Source of the DNA: Roseateles koreensis
GTDB lineage: Bacteria > Pseudomonadota > Gammaproteobacteria > Burkholderiales > Burkholderiaceae_C
Direction: 5' to 3'
NCBI RefSeq assembly: GCF_028595305.1
Contig: NZ_JAQQXS010000013.1
Location: forward strand, 1 to 64,000
Length of the DNA stretch: 64,000 bases
The translations under genes and the position numbers were made by a program. The notes beneath the pieces were generated by a model that saw only the letters and a program-made list of their open reading frames with translations, was not told the origin of the DNA and ran no database searches. Shown one piece after another: positions 42,829 to 51,711 of this stretch (position 1 is the stretch's first letter; every line of letters starts with the position of its first letter).

Positions 42829-44252
42829 CTGCACCTGATCCCAGCAGCGCGGCGCGGCGCGTGATTCCGCTTTATGTGGCCGAGGCCAAGGTTTATCCAC
42901 GCTCGGTCAGTGGTCGCTTTGCCAATTGGCGCTGGCTGATGGTGGGCCTGACCCAGCTCTTTTTCTACGGCATGCCCTGGCTGCAGTGGAATGGCCGGCA
43001 GGCTTTGTTGTTCGATCTGGAGGCTGGGCGTTTTTATGTGATGGGCCTGCTGCTTTATCCGCAGGACTTCATTTATCTGGCGGCCCTGCTGGTGCTCAGC
43101 GCTTTGGCGCTTTTCTTCTTCACCGCCGTGGCCGGGCGCCTGTGGTGCGGCTACAGCTGCCCGCAGACGGTGTATACCGAGATGTTTCTCTGGATCGAGC
43201 GCCACACCGAAGGCGACCGCCAGGCCCGGATGCGCCTGGACCGCGCGCCCTGGTCGCTGGAGAAGTTGCTGCGCAAAGGCGGCAAGCACGGCGGCTGGCT
43301 GGTGCTGTCCTTGTTGACGGGCTTCAGCTTTGTGGGCTATTTCATTCCGGTGCGCGAGCTGGCGGTGCAGGTGCTGAGCCTGCAGGTGCAGGCCTGGCCC
43401 TTGTTCTGGGTGCTGTTCTACGCCGGTGCGACCTATGGCAACGCGGGATTCTTGCGCGAGCAGATGTGCAAGTACATCTGCCCTTACGCCCGCTTTCAAA
43501 GCGCACTGATCGATGGCGATTCGCTCATCATCAGCTACGACGCCCAGCGCGGCGAGCCACGCGGTGCCCGCTCGCGCAAGCAGGCGCAGGACGTGCTCGC
43601 GGGCGGCGCTGCCGATTGTGTGGACTGCACTTTGTGTGTGCAGGTTTGCCCCACGGGCATCGACATCCGCAACGGTTTGCAAAACGAGTGCATCGGTTGC
43701 GCCGCTTGCATCGACGTGTGCGACCAAGTCATGGACAAGGTCGGCTCTCCCCGGGGACTGATCCGTTATGCCACCGGCAACGGCATGGCCGGCGGCTGGA
43801 CCAAGCAGCAGATGCTGGCACGGGTGCTGCGTCCGCGCGTGCTGCTCTACGGCGCCGGTTTGCTGGCTTTAAGCCTGGCGTTTGTGTTCAGCTTGCAGCA
43901 ACGTGAAGACCTGTTGATCGATGTGATCAAAGACCGGCAGCTGATGGCGCGGCAGGTCGGCGAGGGCGAGATCGAGAACGTCTACCGCCTGCAATTGATC
44001 AACCGCACCGAGCGCCCTTTGCGCTTGCGGCTGCAGGCCAGCGGCTTGGCCGGCCTGCACTTGCTGAGCGTGGGCGACCAAGAGCTACAGGTTGCCGCAT
44101 CAAGCATCGGTGCCTTGCCGGTGCAACTGCGCTTGCCGCCCGGCGCCGGCCAGGAGTCGGGCGCCCACACGGTGAAGATTCAGGCGCTGGACCTGGACGC
44201 CCCGGGCAGGGTCTTCACGGCCAAGGCGGTTTTCTTCGTCCCACGCACCTAG
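42825..44252 (+). CDS. ccoG: CcoG-type membrane polyferredoxin (cytochrome oxidase accessory protein)
   Basis: A 475-residue protein with several helices. It has the CGYSCPQTVYTEMFLW and CKYICPYARFQSAL motifs, two [4Fe-4S] motifs (CVDCTLCVQVCP and CIGCAACIDVCD) and a C-terminal beta-rich domain. CcoG reduces copper for cbb3-oxidase assembly in other bacteria; in this NO-response operon it could serve haem-copper proteins such as NnrS or nitric oxide reductase. Coupled to nsrR by a four-base overlap. Confidence 0.9.
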   Translation: MTAPDPSSAARRVIPLYVAEAKVYPRSVSGRFANWRWLMVGLTQLFFYGMPWLQWNGRQALLFDLEAGRFYVMGLLLYPQDFIYLAALLVLSALALFFFTAVAGRLWCGYSCPQTVYTEMFLWIERHTEGDRQARMRLDRAPWSLEKLLRKGGKHGGWLVLSLLTGFSFVGYFIPVRELAVQVLSLQVQAWPLFWVLFYAGATYGNAGFLREQMCKYICPYARFQSALIDGDSLIISYDAQRGEPRGARSRKQAQDVLAGGAADCVDCTLCVQVCPTGIDIRNGLQNECIGCAACIDVCDQVMDKVGSPRGLIRYATGNGMAGGWTKQQMLARVLRPRVLLYGAGLLALSLAFVFSLQQREDLLIDVIKDRQLMARQVGEGEIENVYRLQLINRTERPLRLRLQASGLAGLHLLSVGDQELQVAASSIGALPVQLRLPPGAGQESGAHTVKIQALDLDAPGRVFTAKAVFFVPRT

Positions 44253-44261
44253 CGTTTGTAC

Positions 44262-45515
44262 ATGTTGGGCTCACCGCATCGTCCCTTCTTCAGCGCCGCT
44301 GCGCTGGTCTGGCTGCTGGTGGCAGGTTGGTGGGCGTGGCGGTGGGTGGGGGCTGAACCCGCTGAGGCGGGGCTGATCCCGTCAGGGTTGTTGCACGGCT
44401 GGGTGATGAGCCTGGGCTTCATGCCCTTGTTCATCGCGGGCTTTGCCCTGACCACGGTGCCGCGTTGGTTGGACTGGCGGGCACCCCCCCCGGCGGAGCT
44501 GCCGGGGCTGGCACTTGCGGCGGCTGCGGGTTGGGCTCTTCTTTTGATCGGCAACGCGTTGGCGCAACGGGGCGAGGTCATTGCAGTTGCAGTTGCAGTC
44601 GTGGGCGCTGCGTTGCCGGCGCTGGTGCTGGGGGTGTTGGCGGTGCGCCTGTGGCGTTGGTGCAGGGCAGCGGGCGTTCGCCCGTCCGGCCATGCGCAGG
44701 GTTTGGCGCTGGGCCTGGCGGTATTGGCCTTGAGTCAGGCCGGGGCTGCGTTGGCGCTGGCCTTGCATCAACCGCTGGGTGTGCGCCTGGCCGTTCACGC
44801 CGGCTTGTCTTTCGGGGTGGCTGGCGTGTTTGCGCTGGCCCTGCAGCGCCTCACGCCTTTTCTGCATGAACAAGGGCGGCGCCAACCCCGATTTTTGGTC
44901 TTGTTGCTGGCAGGTTTGGCGCTGCGCGGTGGGCTGGAGTTGGCGGGCCTGCGGGCTTGGACGCCCCCGCCGATGCTGGGCGGTGTATTTGCTGCAATGC
45001 TGCTCGGCTTGGCCAATATTTTGTGGCGCGATGCCTGGCGGCCAGAGTTGGCGGGGGCCCGGCGCATGCCCTTGGTGGCGCAGTTGCACCTGGGCTATGT
45101 CTGGCTGGCGGTCAGTCTCGCGCTGGAGGCGGGGGCCTTGTTGGCCGCAGCTTTGGGCCGGCCCGGCCTGCTGGGGCTGGCGCCCGTGCATGCGCTGAGC
45201 CTGGGCTTTATGGGCAGCACTTGGCTGGCCATGGTCAGCCGGGTTACCGCCGTACAGCAAGGCCGCAGCGTAGCGGCGGATGCCGGCCTGTGGGCCTTGC
45301 AGGTTTTGCTGCAAGCGGTGGCGCTGATGCGCCTTGCGGCGGAAATGGTCATTGCGGCCACTCTGGCGCCTATGCCGTTTGATTTCAGCATAAGGCTTCG
45401 GCCAACGCTGCTGACGGGGGCTGCCGCTGGCTTCGCCCTGCTGGCCTTGCTTTGGTGTTTGCGCTATCTGCCCTGGCTGTTGCGCCCGCCGGTGAACAAG
45501 AGGATGACCCGATGA
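44262..45515 (+). CDS. Second NnrS-like membrane protein
   Basis: A 417-residue polytopic protein with about twelve helices. It repeats the NnrS plan in diverged form: LLHGWVMSLGFMPLFIAGFA in the second helix and VHALSLGFMGSTWLAMVSR in a late helix, each keeping His and the small-residue pattern. It is shorter on other canonical histidines than the first NnrS. The ATG at 44262 is preferred over TTG 44256. It overlaps the DUF59 gene by ATGA at 45512. Confidence 0.78.
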   Translation: MLGSPHRPFFSAAALVWLLVAGWWAWRWVGAEPAEAGLIPSGLLHGWVMSLGFMPLFIAGFALTTVPRWLDWRAPPPAELPGLALAAAAGWALLLIGNALAQRGEVIAVAVAVVGAALPALVLGVLAVRLWRWCRAAGVRPSGHAQGLALGLAVLALSQAGAALALALHQPLGVRLAVHAGLSFGVAGVFALALQRLTPFLHEQGRRQPRFLVLLLAGLALRGGLELAGLRAWTPPPMLGGVFAAMLLGLANILWRDAWRPELAGARRMPLVAQLHLGYVWLAVSLALEAGALLAAALGRPGLLGLAPVHALSLGFMGSTWLAMVSRVTAVQQGRSVAADAGLWALQVLLQAVALMRLAAEMVIAATLAPMPFDFSIRLRPTLLTGAAAGFALLALLWCLRYLPWLLRPPVNKRMTR

Positions 45516-45844
45516 ATGAAGCTGAACTGAGCGCTCTGCGCGCCCGCATCATGACCGCCCTGCGCCAGGTGGCCGACCCCGAGATTGGCGAGAACATCGT
45601 TGACCTCGGCCTGGTTGAAACCTTGGCGTTGGTGCCGCCGCTGGCGTCGCTGATATTGATCCCCACCAGCGCCACCTGCCCCATGGCGGACCAGATCATG
45701 AACGATGCGGGCTGCGCGATCGAGGCCCAATGCCCGCCGGACTGGCGGGTCGAGGTGGACATGAATTGGGACTTCACCTGGACCCCGGACCGCATGGCGC
45801 CCGCGTTGCGCCTGCGCTTTGGCTGGGGCGGCGGCGCAGTATGA
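45512..45844 (+). CDS. DUF59/MIP18-family protein (iron-sulfur cluster assembly type)
   Basis: A 110-residue protein with the MIP18/SufT pattern RQVADPEIGENIVDLGLVE and TSATCPMADQI, including the conserved cysteine. Family members help mature or repair iron-sulfur proteins. Its place between two membrane proteins in an NO-response operon suggests repair of NO-damaged clusters, or a maturation step for a dedicated target. It overlaps both neighbours by four bases. Confidence 0.84.
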   Translation: MNEAELSALRARIMTALRQVADPEIGENIVDLGLVETLALVPPLASLILIPTSATCPMADQIMNDAGCAIEAQCPPDWRVEVDMNWDFTWTPDRMAPALRLRFGWGGGAV

Positions 45845-46932
45845 GCCGGGCGTTATCTCGTTTCAGTGGGCCCGCGCCCCTGCCGCGCGCCTTCGCCTTG
45901 GTTTGCCTGATTCTTGCGGCGCTCAATCTGGTTGGCGCCTTGGGCGGCGGCCTGCTGCGCCTGGGTTGGGGCGCCTTGCCCGCGCCGCTGGCCGCGCAGG
46001 CTTTGCAGGGGCATGGCGCCTTGATGATGGCGGGATTTTTCGGCAGCCTGATTGCGCTGGAGCGGGCCTTGGCCTTGCGGCGCGGCATGGGGGTGCCGCT
46101 GTCGGCTGCGTGTGCGGGCTTGCTGGCGTTGGCCGGCTTTTGGGCCTGGGCGGGTTGGCTTTGGTTGCTGGCTGCAGTGGGCTTGCTGGGCCTTTATGTG
46201 TGGGCGGCTTACAGCCGGGCGCGGTCGTTGCCGCTGGCGGTGGAGGCCAGTGGGGCGCTGGCCCTGGTGTGGGCCGCGGCGGCATTTGTGCTGGGCGCGC
46301 CGGAGCAATCCCGCTGGGGCTGGAGTTTGTTTTTGCTGCTGACCATCGTGGGCGAGCGGCGTGAGTTGATGCGCCTGCGGCCACTGCCGGGCTGGGCCGC
46401 CCAGGCCTTTTTGCTCGCCTGGGGCGTATTGGGCGTGGCCGCCTTGCTCTTGATGGGGCCTGCACCGGGGTTGGGTGCGCCGCTGGTTTGGATCATTATG
46501 GGCTTGCTGAGCCTGTGGTTGCTGGCCTTTGATTTGGCGCGCCTGCAGTGGCGGTCAAACGGTTGGGCCGGCCATACGGCGCGTTGCCTGCTGGTGGGCT
46601 ATGTCTGGCTGCTTGCCGCGGCCTTGGCGGGCCTTTGGGGGCAGGGCGGGGCGGGGGGCATCGCCTGGCATCTGCTGTGGCTGGGCTTTGTTTTCTCCAT
46701 GGTGTTTGCCCACGCGCCCATCATGCTGCCCGCCCTGGCCGGGTTGCGGCCGCGCTACAGCCCTTGGGCTTTGTTGCCCTTGGCGGTGATGGGCTTGAGC
46801 CTCTTGCTGCGCAGTACCGCCGTGCTGGCGGGGCACCCTAACGCACTGGCTTGGGCGGGCGCGGGCCATGGCGTGGCGGTGCTGGGCTTTGGCTTGATCA
46901 TGGGCCGTTTGTGCAGTTCGACTAGCGCCTGA
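45841..46932 (+). CDS. Polytopic membrane protein with NnrS-like helix motifs
   Basis: A 363-residue membrane protein with ten to twelve helices and no clear family name to me. LQGHGALMMAGFFGSLIALERAL, CLLVGYVWLLAAALAGLW and WHLLWLGFVFSMVFAHAPIM parallel the His-bearing helices of the two NnrS-like proteins upstream. It may be a third, strongly diverged member. It closes the operon that begins with the DUF2249 gene and faces a convergent Crp/Fnr gene 22 bases on. Confidence 0.65.
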   Translation: MSRALSRFSGPAPLPRAFALVCLILAALNLVGALGGGLLRLGWGALPAPLAAQALQGHGALMMAGFFGSLIALERALALRRGMGVPLSAACAGLLALAGFWAWAGWLWLLAAVGLLGLYVWAAYSRARSLPLAVEASGALALVWAAAAFVLGAPEQSRWGWSLFLLLTIVGERRELMRLRPLPGWAAQAFLLAWGVLGVAALLLMGPAPGLGAPLVWIIMGLLSLWLLAFDLARLQWRSNGWAGHTARCLLVGYVWLLAAALAGLWGQGGAGGIAWHLLWLGFVFSMVFAHAPIMLPALAGLRPRYSPWALLPLAVMGLSLLLRSTAVLAGHPNALAWAGAGHGVAVLGFGLIMGRLCSSTSA

Positions 46933-46954
46933 GCGCCGGCGCCGACGCGTCGGC

Positions 46955-47713
46955 TCAGATGCTGAGCCCGGCTTTGCCGATGCGGGCCAGGCGTTGGGCG
47001 TCGGGAATCCACACGTCGTTGTGCCGCATGTCGATCAGCCCGTCTTGCTGAAACTGGCGCAGGGTGCGCGACAGCGTTTCGGGCGTAGCCCCCAGTTGGG
47101 CGGCCAGGTCGCGTTTGAGTTCGCGAAGGATCAAGTGGTCCGCGCTGTCGGAGCGGCGCAATTCCTGCAACAGCCATTCGGCCAGGCGTGCAGCGAAATC
47201 GTTGAGGGTCAGGGCCTGCCGGGCGGCAATGGCCTCGCAGGTGCGTTGAGCGAGGCTGGACAGCAGTGCGTTCAGCAGTGGCGGGTGTGCCTGGCTCAAG
47301 GCCAGTACCTCAGCCGCAGGATATTCATGCGCCAGCACAGCGCTCAGCGCCTGGGCTGTTTCAGGATAGGGCGATTGGCTCCAGGCGCTGGACAGGTCCA
47401 GCCACTCACCCGCGTTCAAGGAGTGGCTTTGCCACCATTTGCCATTGCTGGCGCGTTTGCCCATGCTGACCTTGCCGCGCACCAGCAACCAAAGGCTGCC
47501 CTTGTTGACATGGCCGTCCTGCCACAGGCGGCAGCGCGTGCGTACCCGGTGGCTGCGGCCCAACCGGGCCAGCGCGTTCAAGGCCTCGGGCGCCTCGGCC
47601 AGGGCTGGCCAGGCCTGCGCCAGCGCCTGGCGCACCTGCAGCACTTGTTGTGCGCCCGGACTGAGTTGCGGGCTGCTGTGCAGGGTGTGCACGGCAAGGG
47701 GCTGAGCGTTCAT
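46955..47713 (-). CDS. Crp/Fnr-family regulator
   Basis: A 252-residue protein with a cyclic-nucleotide-like domain and a C-terminal winged helix (ELKRDLAAQLGATPETLSRTLRQFQQDGLI). The recognition helix keeps the Glu..Ser-Arg pattern (ETLSR) that reads TTGA half-sites. The N-terminal cysteine cluster of Fnr is lacking, so it is not a direct oxygen sensor of that type; haem-based NO sensing as in Dnr is possible. It diverges from the nirS region. Confidence 0.82.
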   Translation of the reverse strand: MNAQPLAVHTLHSSPQLSPGAQQVLQVRQALAQAWPALAEAPEALNALARLGRSHRVRTRCRLWQDGHVNKGSLWLLVRGKVSMGKRASNGKWWQSHSLNAGEWLDLSSAWSQSPYPETAQALSAVLAHEYPAAEVLALSQAHPPLLNALLSSLAQRTCEAIAARQALTLNDFAARLAEWLLQELRRSDSADHLILRELKRDLAAQLGATPETLSRTLRQFQQDGLIDMRHNDVWIPDAQRLARIGKAGLSI

Positions 47714-47801
47714 GGCAAGGAGGGCTTTCGCTGAAAAAATTGAGCAGGAGTTGGCGAGGAGTCAGGGGGCTTAGTCGACCATTGAAGCCCCTCGGCTCAC
47801 C

Positions 47802-47815
47802 TTGATTTGGTGCAA
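47802..47815 (+). promoter_or_regulatory. FNR/DNR-like box before the DGC-protein/nirS genes
   Basis: TTGAT-TTGG-TGCAA has one perfect and one partial half-site. Its centre is about 41 bases before a predicted start near 47849, with GATATT at 47836-47841 as the -10 element, the geometry of an Fnr-activated promoter. A second similar sequence, TTGAT-TTTT-CGCAA, lies at 47894-47907 but is too near the gene to activate it this way. Confidence 0.5.
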
Positions 47816-47941
47816 GAATCCGAGTTAATTTGTCGGATATTTTTGTACCAAGTTTCTCCGGCATGTGCCGCCGTTCAATCGCGAAGGGCGGGTTTGATTT
47901 TTCGCAAAACCTTGCGGGCAGGGGCTGTGCACCATGGTCCG

Positions 47942-48418
47942 ATGAGTGCAAATCCAACCGTCGGCGGCGTGGCCGCTCCTTTGCCCCTGGTCTATAGCTG
48001 TTCCGGCTGCTCCGACGCGGCGCAACTGGCCAACCATTTGGCGGTGCGGCTGGACCGCGCCGGCTTGGCTGAAATGTCTTGTATCGCCGGGGTCGGCGGG
48101 GGCGTCCCGAATCTGGTGCGCAAGGCCACCGAGGCGGCGGCCAGCGGGCGGCCCATCATTGCGCTGGATGGGTGTGTACTGGCCTGCTGCCGTGCTTGTT
48201 TGGGCCAGCAGCAGGTGCAGCCGACCCATCATGTGCGCTTGCATGAGCGAGGGGTGCGCAAGCACTATCACATGGATTTCGACGCCGAGCAGGCAGACCG
48301 CTTGTTTGAGGAGTTAGCGCAGCAGTTGCAAGGCTTTGGCTTGAGTGGGATCAAGCGCCCTGGATCACCTCCCGATGAATGCAGAGCTTCCTTAACCCAG
48401 TTCAAGGACGCCCGCTAA
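47942..48418 (+). CDS. DGC-type putative zinc-binding protein upstream of nirS
   Basis: A 158-residue protein with YSCSGCSDAAQLAN near the start and the DGC signature ALDGCVLACCRACL near residues 77-90. The cysteine-rich pattern suggests zinc or iron-sulfur binding. Such genes are often found beside denitrification genes but have no agreed role. It lies 78 bases before nirS and may be co-transcribed with it. An FNR-like box for nirS falls within its 3' end. Confidence 0.8.
   Translation: MSANPTVGGVAAPLPLVYSCSGCSDAAQLANHLAVRLDRAGLAEMSCIAGVGGGVPNLVRKATEAAASGRPIIALDGCVLACCRACLGQQQVQPTHHVRLHERGVRKHYHMDFDAEQADRLFEELAQQLQGFGLSGIKRPGSPPDECRASLTQFKDAR
48392..48405 (+). promoter_or_regulatory. FNR/DNR-like box for nirS inside the end of the upstream gene
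   Basis: TTAAC-CCAG-TTCAA is a near-palindromic Fnr/Dnr-type site centred about 98 bases before the nirS ATG. It would place a start near 48440. The -10 match is poor, so the call is tentative. Confidence 0.4.
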
Positions 48419-48469
48419 GTCTGGCGGGACGATGCGATCAAGTCTCCTGACATTGCGCCAGTGATTTGA

Positions 48470-50260
<1,791 letters not shown>

Positions 50261-50270
50261 CCTGTTTCCC

Positions 50271-50291
50271 CCGAGGCGCAACGCGCCTCGG
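50271..50291 (+). terminator. Strong hairpin between nirS and nirM
   Basis: CCGAGGCGC-AAC-GCGCCTCGG is a perfect 9-bp stem with a 3-base loop, without a T-run. Lying in the nirS-nirM gap, it may protect the 3' end of nirS mRNA or partly stop transcription, so that nirS is expressed more than nirM. Confidence 0.6.
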
Positions 50292-50319
50292 TTCACCCTA
50301 TATCCATGGAGATTCCGCA

Positions 50320-50628
50320 ATGCGCATGCATTCAATCCTGTTGATCTGTTTGGGCTTGGTGGCAGCTTCGGTGGCCCAGGCCGATGAGGCTATTCTGACC
50401 AAGGCTGGCTGCATGGCCTGCCATGCCAAAGACAAGAAACTGGTCGGCCCCGCCTTCAAAGACGTGGCGGCCAAGTACAAAGGCCAAGACGTCGCCGTCG
50501 CCCTGGCCCAAAAGGTTCGCGCTGGCGGCAAGGGCGTGTACGGCCCCATCCCAATGCCCCCCAACCCGCCCGAAAAGATCAGCGACGCCGATCTGAAGGA
50601 AAGCGTGGGCTGGATTTTGAAGCTGTAA
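50320..50628 (+). CDS. nirM: Cytochrome c551-type electron donor
   Basis: A 102-residue cytochrome with a signal peptide cleaved near VAQADE. It has haem motif CMACH at residues 31-35 and axial Met79 in PIPMPPNPP, the cytochrome c551/c8 pattern. It would donate electrons to NirS in the periplasm. It lies directly downstream of nirS. Confidence 0.9.
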   Translation: MRMHSILLICLGLVAASVAQADEAILTKAGCMACHAKDKKLVGPAFKDVAAKYKGQDVAVALAQKVRAGGKGVYGPIPMPPNPPEKISDADLKESVGWILKL

Positions 50629-50691
50629 TTTCGAACCCCGCGGATTCGAAATCCCAGAACGCAAGAAGCCCGGCGATTTTGGCCGTTCTTG
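50628..50691 (+). terminator. Two inverted repeats after nirM
   Basis: ATTTCGAA and TTCGAAAT (50628-50652, 9-base loop) start at the nirM stop codon. CAAGAA and TTCTTG (50662-50691) follow, enclosing GCC/GGC. Together they probably end the nirS-nirM transcript, though no T-run follows. The rest of the gap to 50891 carries the FNR box listed next. Confidence 0.5.
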
Positions 50692-50824
50692 TAGCGGCCG
50701 GGGCAAGATGACGACCGCACGGGACAGTGAGTCAGTGAATGGTGCAGCTTGTTCCCGGCGAAAAATGAGCCTTGCAGTCCCGGTCAGCGGGCCGCCACGT
50801 TCGCGGGACAGCCGCATTGCGCGC

Positions 50825-50838
50825 TTGACGTTAATCAA
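50825..50838 (+). promoter_or_regulatory. FNR/DNR box before the MBL-fold gene
   Basis: TTGAC-GTTA-ATCAA matches the Fnr/Dnr consensus closely. A TACATT -10 element at 50861-50866 puts the start near 50873, exactly 41-42 bases from the box centre, and 19 bases before the ATG. Confidence 0.72.
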
Positions 50839-50891
50839 GTTAATGCGAAGTGGCGACATCTACATTGGGCTGATTCAATCCGAGCCCAACC

Positions 50892-51662
50892 ATGCCGATC
50901 GAACTTTTCAACAAGGACGGACACCTTTGCCTGATGTTCACCGACCTCTGCCGCGAGGGCGGTGAGGCGGTGCAGTCGAATCAGTTCTTGTTGATCGACA
51001 ACAAGACCGGCGTCATCATCGATCCTGGCGGCAATCTGGCCTATGGTGAGTTGTATCTGGGTATGACGCAGCACTTCGCGCCGCATCAGCTCTCGGCCAT
51101 CATCGCTTCGCATGCAGACCCCGACATCATTGCGTCGCTCGACCGCTGGATGACGGCCACCGCCTCCGCCAAGGTCTATATCTCGCGCATCTGGGAGCGT
51201 TTTGTGCCGCACTTCTGCAAGGCCGGCAAGACCACTGGCCGTCTCGTGGGCATCCCTGATGCGGGGATGCGCATCCCGCTGGGGCGCAGCCATCTGCTGG
51301 CGCTGCCCGCGCATTTTCTGCACTCAGAGGGCAACTTTCAGTTCTACGACCCGGTCAGCCGCATCTTGTTCTCGGGCGATTTGGGCGCGTCCCTGGGCGC
51401 GGGGTTCAACCCGCAGCAGCCCGTGACTTCTTTGGCCGGGCACCTTCAGTACATGGAGAGTTTTCACCGCCGCTATATGGTGGCCAACAAGGTCTTGCGG
51501 CATTGGGCGCAAATGGTACGCAAGCTCCCCATTGACATGATTGTTCCTCAGCACGGCGCCATCCTCAAAGGCGAGGCCGTGCCAGAGTTCATCCAATGGG
51601 TCGAATCCCTGAGTTGCGGCATCGACCTCATGACGGACCGGGACTACGCCGTGCCCGATTGA
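50892..51662 (+). CDS. MBL-fold protein of the diiron (ODP) type
   Basis: A 256-residue cytoplasmic protein with the metallo-beta-lactamase/ODP fold of flavodiiron NO and oxygen reductases but no flavodoxin domain. The metal-ligand series is recognisable but altered: HADPDI (His74, Asp76, Asp78) in place of HxExDH, then PAHFLHSEGNF, FSGDLGAS and VPQHGAIL. So the Glu ligand is Asp and the following His is Ile. It sits alone between nirM and the haem d1 operon behind a good FNR box. An NO- or oxygen-binding role is inferred. Confidence 0.82.
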   Translation: MPIELFNKDGHLCLMFTDLCREGGEAVQSNQFLLIDNKTGVIIDPGGNLAYGELYLGMTQHFAPHQLSAIIASHADPDIIASLDRWMTATASAKVYISRIWERFVPHFCKAGKTTGRLVGIPDAGMRIPLGRSHLLALPAHFLHSEGNFQFYDPVSRILFSGDLGASLGAGFNPQQPVTSLAGHLQYMESFHRRYMVANKVLRHWAQMVRKLPIDMIVPQHGAILKGEAVPEFIQWVESLSCGIDLMTDRDYAVPD

Positions 51663-51711
51663 GCGCGGGCTCTTTGGTGGCGCGCACAGTTGCTGGCCTA
51701 TGACGGGCCCC

